From DATIJJ01 sp039936115 (GTDB lineage: Bacteria > Pseudomonadota > Gammaproteobacteria > DSM-16500), in NCBI GenBank assembly GCA_039936115.1, contig JBDTIZ010000017.1:1-6760 (forward strand): 6,760 nucleotides of DNA, given 5' to 3'. Below are positions 1 through 5,917 of the stretch, in pieces. Below the pieces are notes generated by a model. It saw only the letters and a list, made by a program, of their open reading frames with translations, was not told where the DNA came from and did not search any database. The first letter of the stretch is position 1; the number at the start of each line of letters is the position of its first letter. Position numbers and translations under genes: made by a program.

Positions 1-8
1 TGGTTATC

Positions 9-135
9 TTTTTAAAGAACTTGGCGTCCGTCTCAGCCCGCCTTCTGTGCAACTCAATGTGCATCAGAGAGGCGCATTCTACATCCTCTAACTTTTCTGT
101 CAACTACATTTTTAAATTAATTTTAAAATAAATTG
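9..135 (-). promoter_or_regulatory. rRNA operon promoter and leader with boxA, reading leftward out of the window
   Basis: Read on the minus strand, a perfect -35 TTGACA (98-103) and a -10 TAGAAT (76-81) are separated by 16 bp. The -10 is followed directly by GCGCC, a GC-rich discriminator typical of stringently controlled rRNA promoters, and transcription would start near 69. Upstream of the -35 (104-135) the DNA is almost pure A/T, like an UP element. The transcribed leader has a GGCG/CGCC hairpin (23-42) resembling boxB, then GTTCTTTAAAAAG (8-20), which matches the rrn antitermination boxA. This order is that of gammaproteobacterial rRNA leaders. The 16S gene itself is not in the window, so its presence to the left is inferred. 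A tRNA operon promoter is the main alternative, but boxA favours rrn. Confidence 0.85.
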
Positions 136-230
136 ATTTAGCCGTCGCCTGCTCCCACACACTCTATACATTATACATTCTGAAAAATAGCAATTTTTTG
201 TGAGAGCTGATTTCCACTATCAAATTCTTC

Positions 231-259
231 TCCACAATTTCTCGGAACGTTATTATGAT
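231..259 (+). promoter_or_regulatory. candidate sigma70 promoter for the xseB operon
   Basis: TCCACA (231-236, four of six matches to the -35 consensus) and TATGAT (254-259, five of six to the -10) are 17 bp apart. A transcript would start near 266, leaving a leader of about 27 nt before the GTG at 294. The tandem TATACA motifs at 165-177 are an alternative -10, but no convincing -35 lies upstream of them. The rest of 140-278 shows no gene. Confidence 0.4.
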
Positions 260-293
260 ACAACCCATCTAATGCAGCTTGGAGCAACTGAAC

Positions 294-533
294 GTGGCAA
301 ATGAACAGAAACTACCGACCCTTGAAGCGTCGTTAATAGAGATTTCCGCTCTAATAGAACAAATGGAAAAAGGTGATATGAGCCTCGAAAAATCTCTTAC
401 ACAATTCGAACGTGGGATTACACTCATCAAACATTCGCAAAAAATACTGCAAGAAGCTGAACAAAAAGTTCAGGTCTTAATGCAAAATAACGGCGAGGAA
501 GGGCTAGGCTCTTATGAGAATAAAGACGAATGA
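294..533 (+). CDS. xseB: exodeoxyribonuclease VII small subunit
   Basis: XseB is the small subunit of exonuclease VII. Several copies assemble on the catalytic XseA subunit to give a cytoplasmic nuclease that degrades single-stranded DNA from both ends. From the GTG at 294 the product is 79 residues, against 80 in E. coli. The core MEKGDMSLEKSLTQFERG (residues 24-41) and the following KILQEAEQKVQVL align well with E. coli, and the protein is probably almost entirely alpha-helical. A TTG at 279 would add five residues, but it lies within TTGGAG, which serves as a good Shine-Dalgarno for the GTG with nine bases between, so GTG is preferred. xseA is not in the window. It is the first gene of the operon, and its stop overlaps the ispA start as ATGA. 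Confidence 0.92.
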   Translation: MANEQKLPTLEASLIEISALIEQMEKGDMSLEKSLTQFERGITLIKHSQKILQEAEQKVQVLMQNNGEEGLGSYENKDE

Positions 534-1408
534 TTCTAAAAGATTTTATTCAAACCGCTCAAACTCGACTAGATACGATCTTTAAATCTTATCTGGTCCA
601 ACCCAAACAGCCCGCGATCCAGCTCCAGGATACAATAACTTACGCCGCTTTTAATGGTGGAAAACATATTCGTCCCTCGCTGGTTTATCTGACTGGCCGC
701 GCATTACAGGCCAGCTGGGAAAACTTGGATTCATCCGCTTGTGCGATTGAACTCATTCACATTTATTCACTTATCCATGATGATCTACCGTCCATGGATA
801 ATGCAGATTTGCGTCGCGGCAAACCCGCATGCCATAAAGCATTCGGTGAGGCAATGGCTATATTAGCAGGCGATGCGCTGCAACCCTTAGCATTTGAAAT
901 AATTGCCACACATCCGGATAACTTAACGCCAGAACAACGCTTAAACATCATTACGATATTAAGTCGCGCAAGCGGCGCAGAAGGCATGGCGGCCGGGCAA
1001 GCACTCGATCTTCTGGGTACAAGTTCGCTTGATTCTCTTACCCGTATGTATCAATTAAAAACTGGCGCCTTGCTCAATGCTAGCGTTCAAGCTGGTGCAA
1101 TCTCGGCCAATATGCAAGATCAAGCAACGCTACTCTCCTTAAAAATATTTGCCGAAAACCTCGGCCTTGCCTTCCAAATCCAAGATGATTTGCTCGACAT
1201 CGAAGGAACACCCCAAACAACCGGCAAACCTCAAGGCATTGATGCCGCAAATCAAAAAATAACCTTTCCTGCGCTAATAGGGGTTGAAGAAAGTCGGAGA
1301 AAAGTACAAGACCTCACAAGCACCGCATTAAATGCCATCACCTGCCTGGGTCAGTCAGGCCAACTTCTTAATGAGTTTGCAACTCTTCTACTGACGCGTA
1401 AAAATTAG
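530..1408 (+). CDS. ispA: (2E,6E)-farnesyl diphosphate synthase (geranyltranstransferase)
   Basis: IspA condenses isopentenyl diphosphate with dimethylallyl and then geranyl diphosphate to make farnesyl diphosphate, the cytosolic precursor of undecaprenyl phosphate and quinone side chains. The 292 residues match the length of E. coli IspA (299). Visible signatures are GGKHIRP (43-49), which binds diphosphate, and the first aspartate-rich motif DDLPSMD (84-90) followed by LRRG and the FGEAMAILAGDAL segment. The second aspartate-rich motif is DDLLD (219-223), with K243 and FPAL after it. All Mg-binding aspartates are intact, so it should be active. Translation is probably coupled to xseB through the ATGA overlap, since no strong ribosome site precedes the start. 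In many gammaproteobacteria dxs follows; here nrdR follows instead. Confidence 0.96.
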   Translation: MILKDFIQTAQTRLDTIFKSYLVQPKQPAIQLQDTITYAAFNGGKHIRPSLVYLTGRALQASWENLDSSACAIELIHIYSLIHDDLPSMDNADLRRGKPACHKAFGEAMAILAGDALQPLAFEIIATHPDNLTPEQRLNIITILSRASGAEGMAAGQALDLLGTSSLDSLTRMYQLKTGALLNASVQAGAISANMQDQATLLSLKIFAENLGLAFQIQDDLLDIEGTPQTTGKPQGIDAANQKITFPALIGVEESRRKVQDLTSTALNAITCLGQSGQLLNEFATLLLTRKN

Positions 1409-1469
1409 AGGTGCGAGACATCGTCAAATCAGCTAAACTGCGCAGAAATTGAGACGGAGAAGTATCCGC

Positions 1470-1937
1470 GTGTACTGCCCATTTTGCTATGCTAATGATA
1501 CAAAAGTGACTGATTCGCGCTTAATTGGCGAAGGTAATCAAGTTCGCCGGCGTCGCGAATGCTTAATCTGCAAAGAACGGTTCACAACCTACGAAACCGC
1601 CGAGCTCGCATTACCACGTGTCATTAAACGTGATGGACGTCGCGATGTTTTTCATCAAGAAAAACTACGCGCGGGTTTTTTGCGTGCGTTAGAAAAACGC
1701 CCTGTTGGTCTTGAATTGATAGAAAATGCCATTAGCCGCATTATTCACAAAGCGCGCGCTTGCGGCGAAAGAGAGATTCCATCAAAACAAATCGGTGAGT
1801 GGGTCATGGAAGAATTGCACGGTCTCGATCAAGTTGCTTACGTACGTTTCGCTTCAGTTTATCGCAGCTTTCAAGATATTAAAGAATTTCGCGAAGAAGT
1901 TTCTCGTTTAGAAAAAAATAAAAATTCAGTCGAGTGA
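1470..1937 (+). CDS. nrdR: transcriptional repressor NrdR
   Basis: NrdR represses ribonucleotide reductase operons by binding paired NrdR boxes, with activity set by ATP/dATP bound to its ATP-cone domain. Starting at the GTG at 1470 the protein is 155 residues and begins with the family's usual M-x-C-P-F-C; E. coli NrdR has 149. The N-terminal zinc ribbon uses C3, C6, C31 and C34, followed by a basic RRRRECL segment. The ATP-cone domain (about 49-139) contains PRVIKRDGRR, EKLRAGFLRALEKRPV and the conserved VAYVRFASVYRSFQDI. A TTG at 1449 would add seven arginine-rich residues not typical of the family; GGAG (1456-1459) ten bases upstream of the GTG supports the later start. A 61-nt gap separates it from ispA, the largest within the operon. 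Confidence 0.95.
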   Translation: MYCPFCYANDTKVTDSRLIGEGNQVRRRRECLICKERFTTYETAELALPRVIKRDGRRDVFHQEKLRAGFLRALEKRPVGLELIENAISRIIHKARACGEREIPSKQIGEWVMEELHGLDQVAYVRFASVYRSFQDIKEFREEVSRLEKNKNSVE

Positions 1938-1947
1938 GGAGTAACCC

Positions 1948-2385
1948 ATGAATCCCAAAGCTCGCCGCAATGCGCGGCAATATGCTTTACAAGCAATGTA
2001 TCAGTGGCAAATTTCTGCGGCACCAATTGCTGATATTGAAGTAGAATTTCTTGTCCACCACATAAAACAAAAAACGGATTTGCCTTACTTTAAAGAGTTA
2101 ATTCACGCAATCCCAAAAGAATATGATGAACTCGACAATCACATGCTGCCGTATTTAAGCAGACCGGTTGCTGAGCTTGATCCAATCGAGCTTGCTATTT
2201 TACGCTTGGCGATTTATGAATTATCCAAACGCTTAGACGTGCCTTATCGTGTCGCTATTAATGAAGCGCTAGAGCTTGCAAAAAAATTCGGTTCTATCGA
2301 AGGCTATAAATTCGTTAATGGCGTGCTCGATCAAGTCGCGCGTAAACTTCGAATTGACGAGATAAAAGCCGACAAAAAATCATGA
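1948..2385 (+). CDS. nusB: transcription antitermination factor NusB
   Basis: NusB pairs with ribosomal protein S10 (NusE) to bind boxA in nascent RNA and nucleate the antitermination complex that lets RNA polymerase complete rRNA operons. The 145 residues match E. coli NusB (139) from start to end. ARRNARQYALQAMYQW (residues 5-20) is the N-terminal arginine-rich helix that contacts boxA RNA. The conserved RPVAELDPIELAILRLAIYEL (about 131 to the middle of the second half in the family alignment) and YRVAINEALELAKKFG and KFVNGVLD blocks follow. An AGGAG (1937-1941) lies six bases before the ATG, overlapping the nrdR stop, so the spacing is ten bases gene to gene. The boxA at the left edge of this window is a likely target. 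Confidence 0.96.
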   Translation: MNPKARRNARQYALQAMYQWQISAAPIADIEVEFLVHHIKQKTDLPYFKELIHAIPKEYDELDNHMLPYLSRPVAELDPIELAILRLAIYELSKRLDVPYRVAINEALELAKKFGSIEGYKFVNGVLDQVARKLRIDEIKADKKS

Positions 2386-3320
2386 ATGAATTTGACATCA
2401 TCCGCACTTATTTCACTGCACAAATTTGCCAACGCAAAGATGTCGCACTTGGAATAGGTGATGATGCTGCGATTGTTACTCCACCGCCTAATCACCAGAT
2501 TATTATTACTACCGACACACTAGTGAGTGGGATTCATTTTTTAGAAAACGCAAACGCCTATGATATTGGTTTTAAATCGTTAGCGGTCAATTTAAGCGAT
2601 TTAGCAGCTATGGGTGCGACACCTGTTTGGATCACTCTTGCTTTAACCTTACCCAATGCAACTGATGTTTGGCTAAAAGATTTTTCCCGCGGATTTTTTG
2701 AACTGGCAACAGAATATAATGTACAACTCATCGGTGGTGATTTATCACACGGGCCTTTAAGCATTACAATTCAAGCACAAGGCTTAGCGCCAACGGATCA
2801 AGCGATTCGCCGCAGCGGTGCAAAAGCTGGAGATTTAATTTATGTCACTCACACTGTGGGTGATGCTTCGCTGGGTTTAGATTTTTTACAAAAAAAAATC
2901 GCTATCCCTTCCACTTATCAATCTGAACTCGTGCAAAGATTAACTCAGCCAACGCCCAGAATTAAAATCGGTGAAGCACTTCGCGGCATTGCAAGTGCCG
3001 CAATTGATATTTCGGATGGATTGATCGCAGATCTCAAACATATCTTAGATCTTAGCCAAGTTGGCGCGCGCGTTAACATTGATCATATTCCTCTTTCGAC
3101 CGCACTCAAGGAATCAACAACACAGAACCAAGCATTAGCTTACGCACTTTCTGGCGGCGATGATTATGAATTATGTTTTACAATACCTAGATCGAAACTA
3201 AATTTTCTCCCAGAAGATTGCACTTGTATCGGAGAAATTACCACATCACTCGAATTAGACTTGCGATTTTCCGACGGAACAAAATACAATCTAGATACTG
3301 ACGGTTACACCCATTTTTAA
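2382..3320 (+). CDS. thiL: thiamine-monophosphate kinase
   Basis: ThiL phosphorylates thiamine monophosphate with ATP to give thiamine diphosphate, the active cofactor, as the last cytosolic step of the pathway. The 312 residues compare with 325 in E. coli. It belongs to the AIR-synthase-like (PurM) fold. Visible motifs are GIGDDAA (24-30), TDTLVSGIHF (44-53), NLSDLAAMGA (70-79), IGGDLS (117-122), RRSGAKAGD (143-151), DISDGL (209-214) and SGGDDYEL (257-264). The conserved acidic residues in the GIGDD, TDT, GGD and SDG motifs that hold Mg and ATP are all present. The start overlaps the nusB stop as ATGA and has no strong ribosome site of its own, so translation is probably coupled. The nusB-thiL-pgpA order is a standard proteobacterial arrangement. 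Confidence 0.96.
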   Translation: MNEFDIIRTYFTAQICQRKDVALGIGDDAAIVTPPPNHQIIITTDTLVSGIHFLENANAYDIGFKSLAVNLSDLAAMGATPVWITLALTLPNATDVWLKDFSRGFFELATEYNVQLIGGDLSHGPLSITIQAQGLAPTDQAIRRSGAKAGDLIYVTHTVGDASLGLDFLQKKIAIPSTYQSELVQRLTQPTPRIKIGEALRGIASAAIDISDGLIADLKHILDLSQVGARVNIDHIPLSTALKESTTQNQALAYALSGGDDYELCFTIPRSKLNFLPEDCTCIGEITTSLELDLRFSDGTKYNLDTDGYTHF

Positions 3321-3331
3321 AAGAGAGCTTA

Positions 3332-3820
3332 ATGCGCAATTACATTGTTCCGCCAATTCCCCGTTCAGTTTGGGAAAAACCCACCCACTTTATTGCGTTT
3401 GGCTTCGGTAGCGGTGCAATACCTGTTGCGCCTGGCACTTTCGGAACGTTGGTTGCAATTCCATTTTATCTCGCATTCCAAAATTTACCGCTTAGCATTT
3501 ATTTCATCATTATATTATTGATTACGATCGGCAGCATGTGGTTATGTGAACGTGTTTCAAATGAAATTAAGGTCGAAGATCATCAAGGCATGTGTCTGGA
3601 TGAAATTGTCGGTTATCTTGTCACTATGTTAGCTGCGCCTCACGGATTAAAATGGATTATCTTAGGATTTATTTTATTTCGAATTTTTGATATTTGGAAA
3701 CCGTGGCCCATTAATATTGTCGACCAAAGAGTACATGGCGGCATTGGTGTGATTTTAGATGATGTGTTAGCCGGCGTTTACAGCATGATAGTGTTAAAAA
3801 TTCTAACTTGGATATTTTAA
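3332..3820 (+). CDS. pgpA: phosphatidylglycerophosphatase A
   Basis: PgpA is an inner-membrane, Mg-dependent phosphatase that removes phosphate from phosphatidylglycerophosphate to yield phosphatidylglycerol. The 162 residues (E. coli 172) carry the family signatures GFGSG (24-28), PGTFGT (34-39), DEIVG (90-94), FRIFDIWKPWPI (116-127) and DQRVHGGIGVILDDVLAG (131-148). The acidic residues in DEIVG and LDD are the expected metal or catalytic positions. Hydrophobic stretches near 38-50, 54-73, 95-118 and 141-162 fit a small multi-pass membrane protein. It starts 11 bases after thiL behind an AAGAGAG ribosome site, and its TAA overlaps the ATG of the next gene by one base (TAATG), suggesting translational coupling to that transporter-like gene. 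Confidence 0.95.
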   Translation: MRNYIVPPIPRSVWEKPTHFIAFGFGSGAIPVAPGTFGTLVAIPFYLAFQNLPLSIYFIIILLITIGSMWLCERVSNEIKVEDHQGMCLDEIVGYLVTMLAAPHGLKWIILGFILFRIFDIWKPWPINIVDQRVHGGIGVILDDVLAGVYSMIVLKILTWIF

Positions 3821-4233
3821 TGATAACAACTTGGCTACCCGCGACCGTTTTGTCTTTATTTAGTTTTGGTTTATGGGGTTTCTTCACCAAGCTTGCTGTC
3901 GTGCATATTGATTCTAAAAGCGCACTGATTTATCAAACACTAGGCGTGCTAGTGATTGGATTAATCACTTTAGGCATGGCAAATTTCAAACCGTCTACTG
4001 ATGTGAAAGGCTTATCTTATGCTGTATTAACAGGCTTAGCCTATGGAGTAGGTTGTTTATTTTATTTTGTCGCTGCGAGCAAAGGCAAAATTGTGACTGT
4101 AGTCACGCTCACTGCGCTTTATCCTCTTGTCACGATTGTGCTTGCCTATTGGTTATTGAAAGAAGCGGTTACTGTTAAACAATGGCTAGGCATTTGTCTT
4201 GCGGTGGTATCGATTTTGTTGATGTCGATTTAA
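3820..4233 (+). CDS. single-domain EamA/DMT-superfamily membrane protein
   Basis: This 137-residue integral membrane protein corresponds to one EamA repeat of the drug/metabolite transporter superfamily. Five hydrophobic segments are visible at about 5-24, 36-54, 66-86, 92-113 and 120-136. Family features include the SFGLWGFFTKLA opening helix, TALYPLVTIVLAYWLLKE (98-115) ahead of the last helix, and QWLGICLAVVSILLM at the end. Typical transporters have two such repeats in about 300 residues, so this form presumably dimerises; it resembles the short COG2510-type proteins. The substrate cannot be read from the sequence. The ATG at 3820 overlaps the pgpA stop; an upstream in-frame TTG at 3808 would add four residues and is less likely. 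It closes the operon. Confidence 0.85.
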   Translation: MITTWLPATVLSLFSFGLWGFFTKLAVVHIDSKSALIYQTLGVLVIGLITLGMANFKPSTDVKGLSYAVLTGLAYGVGCLFYFVAASKGKIVTVVTLTALYPLVTIVLAYWLLKEAVTVKQWLGICLAVVSILLMSI

Positions 4234-4276
4234 CAAATCGTCTCCTTTTCAGCAAATCTGCGAAGACTTGCTGAAA
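4226..4276. terminator. possible terminator region between convergent genes
   Basis: Two perfect inverted repeats lie in the gap between the operon and the convergent minus-strand gene. CGATTT (4226-4231) pairs with AAATCG (4235-4240) across three bases and spans the stop codon at 4231-4233. It is followed by a pyrimidine-rich TCTCCTTTTC. TTTCAGCAA (4247-4255) pairs with TTGCTGAAA (4268-4276) around a 12-base loop. Neither has a clean run of T, so intrinsic termination is uncertain. Confidence 0.35.
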
Positions 4277-4294
4277 GTAACGAAATATCCAAAA

Positions 4295-4855
4295 TTAGTT
4301 GGACAAACTAGGACCTCCCGGAGCAATCTCAGCTTCCGGACGAGGGGGTATGTTTGCTCTTGCAAAATAGGGCTTGCTATTGTTTTTTGCGTAGAAAGCA
4401 CACGGATTCGTAGATACTATATCAGTGCCCACATATTCAGAAACCAAACCACAAGGTATGCTCTTAGTGAGGCCGTTGGCAGCAAGACATGTCTCGATAG
4501 CAATTTTTACTTGGTCATGTGCCCATTGAAATTCTGCTAACTTATCATTTGAGAGAACAAGAAGATTATTGTTTGGCAGCATTACCACTTTAAAAAACGT
4601 TTCCGATTTTTCCAATTCATGTGTTTGGGTTGTTTTGTCTTGAAGATCGATGAAATGCACCGTGGGATGCTCTTTATGTTGGCTGACACCAATCACTGTT
4701 CGCCCATCGTCTGATGGTATAACTTCATCAAGCTTCGCATTGACTTCGACAGTACCAATGCATTCAAATTTTGCAATATCCCAAACCTTAACTGTAGATT
4801 GATGAGTCGTATTATGATTTTTGATGCTAATTAATTTTTCATTATTAATTTGCAA
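4295..4855 (-). CDS. C-terminal fragment of the beta-propeller-like protein, WD40-type repeat
   Basis: This 186-residue frame opens at a TTG inside the end of the preceding frame, with no ribosome site. Residues 2-31 (QINNEKLISI, then TVKVWDIAKFECI) have the form of the last two strands of a WD40 blade, including the WD pair at 25-26. Two more blade-like stretches follow: IPSDDGRTVIGVSQH to VHFIDLQDKT (46-75) and VVMLPNNNLLVLSNDKLAEFQW (90-111). The tail (about 112-186) is different: helical at first, then cysteine-containing, ending proline- and glycine-rich (IPPRPEAEIAPGGPSLSN). WD40-like propellers are usually protein-binding platforms. It is most likely the 3' part of the broken gene rather than an independent one. 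Confidence 0.5.
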   Translation of the reverse strand: MQINNEKLISIKNHNTTHQSTVKVWDIAKFECIGTVEVNAKLDEVIPSDDGRTVIGVSQHKEHPTVHFIDLQDKTTQTHELEKSETFFKVVMLPNNNLLVLSNDKLAEFQWAHDQVKIAIETCLAANGLTKSIPCGLVSEYVGTDIVSTNPCAFYAKNNSKPYFARANIPPRPEAEIAPGGPSLSN

Positions 4856-5679
4856 AGCACTGCGTCTTTGAGGACAGACTCAGATTCTTCTCTCATATCG
4901 TCGAATACAGCTAGGCCCGCATAGTCATCTTCTTTTTTTTCTTCAACGATAGGCTGCCACTTTTGTGAAAAAGTAATTTCATCACCCTTAGCTTGAACAG
5001 TCACTTTATATAAATCACCTTTTTTTGTATCCAATGCTATTACTGAGGTCTCTGAAAGTTTAACTAATTGGTTAATATCAATATGCTCGGATGCATCAGC
5101 AGGTAGAACTGTCGGCAAAGTAGATTGATTCTTAGTATTGCTGAACGTATAGCGACTAATATCACGAAAGAAAAAGTTTTCGTATCCCAATACGAGTCTA
5201 TTGTTTAATAAACTCACAGGAGAAAAGTGAGTAAAAGTAATAAATTCTCGTGTGGCTTGATTTGTTGCTAAGTCGTAAAATACAGCATTATGATAGTCAC
5301 GAAGAGTTTTCTTTCTTAGATCAATTATAGAGTCTAAAGGCGTAGGAGGACCTTGCCTTTCTTCTACTGTTATATGAGCATTTCGCTGGGCCAAATAAAT
5401 GGGCGCGCCGCGTTCGCCAGTGTACAATACATCAACATCAGGAAGCTTAAATCTACTATCTTCTTGAGAGGATATCCTTCCATAAAATACCGAATGTTCA
5501 AGCACAGAATGCTTTTGAGTTTTAAAATTATAGATAACAGAAATTCTACGCATATCTCTATTTGCCAACAAAGTCTTCACAAAGAAAACTTGTTCATTTG
5601 ATTTTGCAATCATTTCTTGAATATAGGTGGCTGATCCTACTGATATAAAGTCTCCGTCAGACCCTGGCATAGGTATCAT
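4831..5679 (-). CDS. central fragment of the beta-propeller-like protein
   Basis: I do not recognise a specific family for this 282-residue open frame. It is soluble-looking, with no signal peptide or membrane segment, and contains irregular repeats of the type hydrophobic strand, turn, strand seen in beta-propellers, for example RLVLGYENFFFRDISRYTF and TSVIALDTKKGDLYKVTV. An acidic, lysine-rich stretch EEKKEDDYAGLAVFDD comes near the end, and the last residues LCKLIMKN look out of frame. The ATG at 5679 has no ribosome site nearby, and the open frame continues upstream without another ATG, GTG or TTG, so it is probably not the native start. If translated alone, it would be a truncated propeller. 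Confidence 0.55.
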   Translation of the reverse strand: MIPMPGSDGDFISVGSATYIQEMIAKSNEQVFFVKTLLANRDMRRISVIYNFKTQKHSVLEHSVFYGRISSQEDSRFKLPDVDVLYTGERGAPIYLAQRNAHITVEERQGPPTPLDSIIDLRKKTLRDYHNAVFYDLATNQATREFITFTHFSPVSLLNNRLVLGYENFFFRDISRYTFSNTKNQSTLPTVLPADASEHIDINQLVKLSETSVIALDTKKGDLYKVTVQAKGDEITFSQKWQPIVEEKKEDDYAGLAVFDDMREESESVLKDAVLCKLIMKN

Positions 5680-5815
5680 TGGTGATTTATCAACTCGCTG
5701 TCCTTTGTAAGTAAAAGGCCCTAGCGCTGGTAATAGCCTATTTGTGCGATAGTGTAAGGTTTGCGATTCTGCATATTAGCTTTTCTCTCTTTGATTATCT
5801 GAAAAATAATTTGCT

Positions 5816-5843
5816 ATTATACCCGATTATGCTCAAAGTATAA
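5816..5843 (-). promoter_or_regulatory. promoter of the beta-propeller-like gene
   Basis: On the minus strand a perfect -10 TATAAT (5816-5821) lies 16 bp downstream of TTATAC (5838-5843), a weak -35. Transcription would start near 5810, about 35 bases before the ATG at 5774, through an AT-rich leader. This supports 5774, not 5679, as the original translation start. Confidence 0.5.
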
Positions 5844-5870
5844 GCTAAGAATGAGGATTTTTGACACTGA

Positions 5871-5909
5871 ATGCTGTCACCCCCACTTATTGTTTGTGGG
5901 TGACAGCAT
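5871..5909. terminator. strong hairpin after the 197-residue gene, no U-tract
   Basis: ATGCTGTCACCC (5871-5882) and GGGTGACAGCAT (5898-5909) form a perfect 12-bp stem around a 15-base loop. It begins eight bases after the stop codon of the minus-strand gene at 5918, which is where a terminator would sit. Neither strand has a T-run after the stem, so it may instead stabilise the mRNA 3' end or be a dispersed palindromic repeat. Confidence 0.45.
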
Positions 5910-5917
5910 CCAATTGA

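Larger units (their letters stand above)
4295..5774 (-). pseudogene. frameshifted WD40/beta-propeller-like gene (whole extent)
   Basis: Three reading-frame pieces on the minus strand appear to be one gene of about 490 codons. It begins at the ATG at 5774, which follows AAAGAGAG by about ten bases. That frame stops at 5721 after 17 residues. The frame of the next piece is open above its first ATG (5679) and encodes plausible protein from about 5753, including LLPALGPFTYKGQRVDKSP. One extra A in the AAA run around 5760 would join MQNRK to TLHYRTNRL. At the other end the middle frame stops at 4831, and the third frame supplies the rest of a WD-type blade; one extra T in the TTT run around 4856 would join DAVL to LQINNEKLISI. 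Real decay, two homopolymer sequencing errors, or recoding could all explain this. The function is not recognised. Confidence 0.65.

Noticed and set aside
763..987. Minus-strand open frame of 74 codons within ispA
   Set aside because: It lies wholly antisense to a well-conserved gene and shows no ribosome site or recognisable protein features.
1409..1469. Internal promoter or regulatory RNA in the ispA-nrdR gap
   Set aside because: No paired -35/-10 or stable hairpin is visible; only the nrdR ribosome site is supported.
1726..1911. Plus-strand 61-codon frame within nrdR
   Set aside because: Out-of-frame shadow of the conserved NrdR ATP-cone region.
2558..2764. Minus-strand 68-codon frame within thiL
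   Set aside because: Antisense shadow of conserved ThiL motifs.
4268..4540. Plus-strand 90-codon frame overlapping the propeller-like gene
   Set aside because: Composition is unlike a protein family, the start lies in a hairpin arm, and the opposite strand encodes the better-supported WD40-like sequence.
5353..5601. Plus-strand 82-codon frame
   Set aside because: Antisense shadow of the central propeller fragment, with no ribosome site.
5838..5860. Second PmrA-like box upstream of the propeller-like gene (CTTAGC and CTTTGA 11 bp apart)
   Set aside because: Each half matches only about four of six positions, and the spacing to the -10 is 11 bases, so it is no better than expected in AT-rich DNA.
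5861..5891. Plus-strand TTGACA at 5861-5866 as a promoter
   Set aside because: No -10 at a workable distance and no plus-strand gene downstream; the motif is part of the palindromic sequence there.
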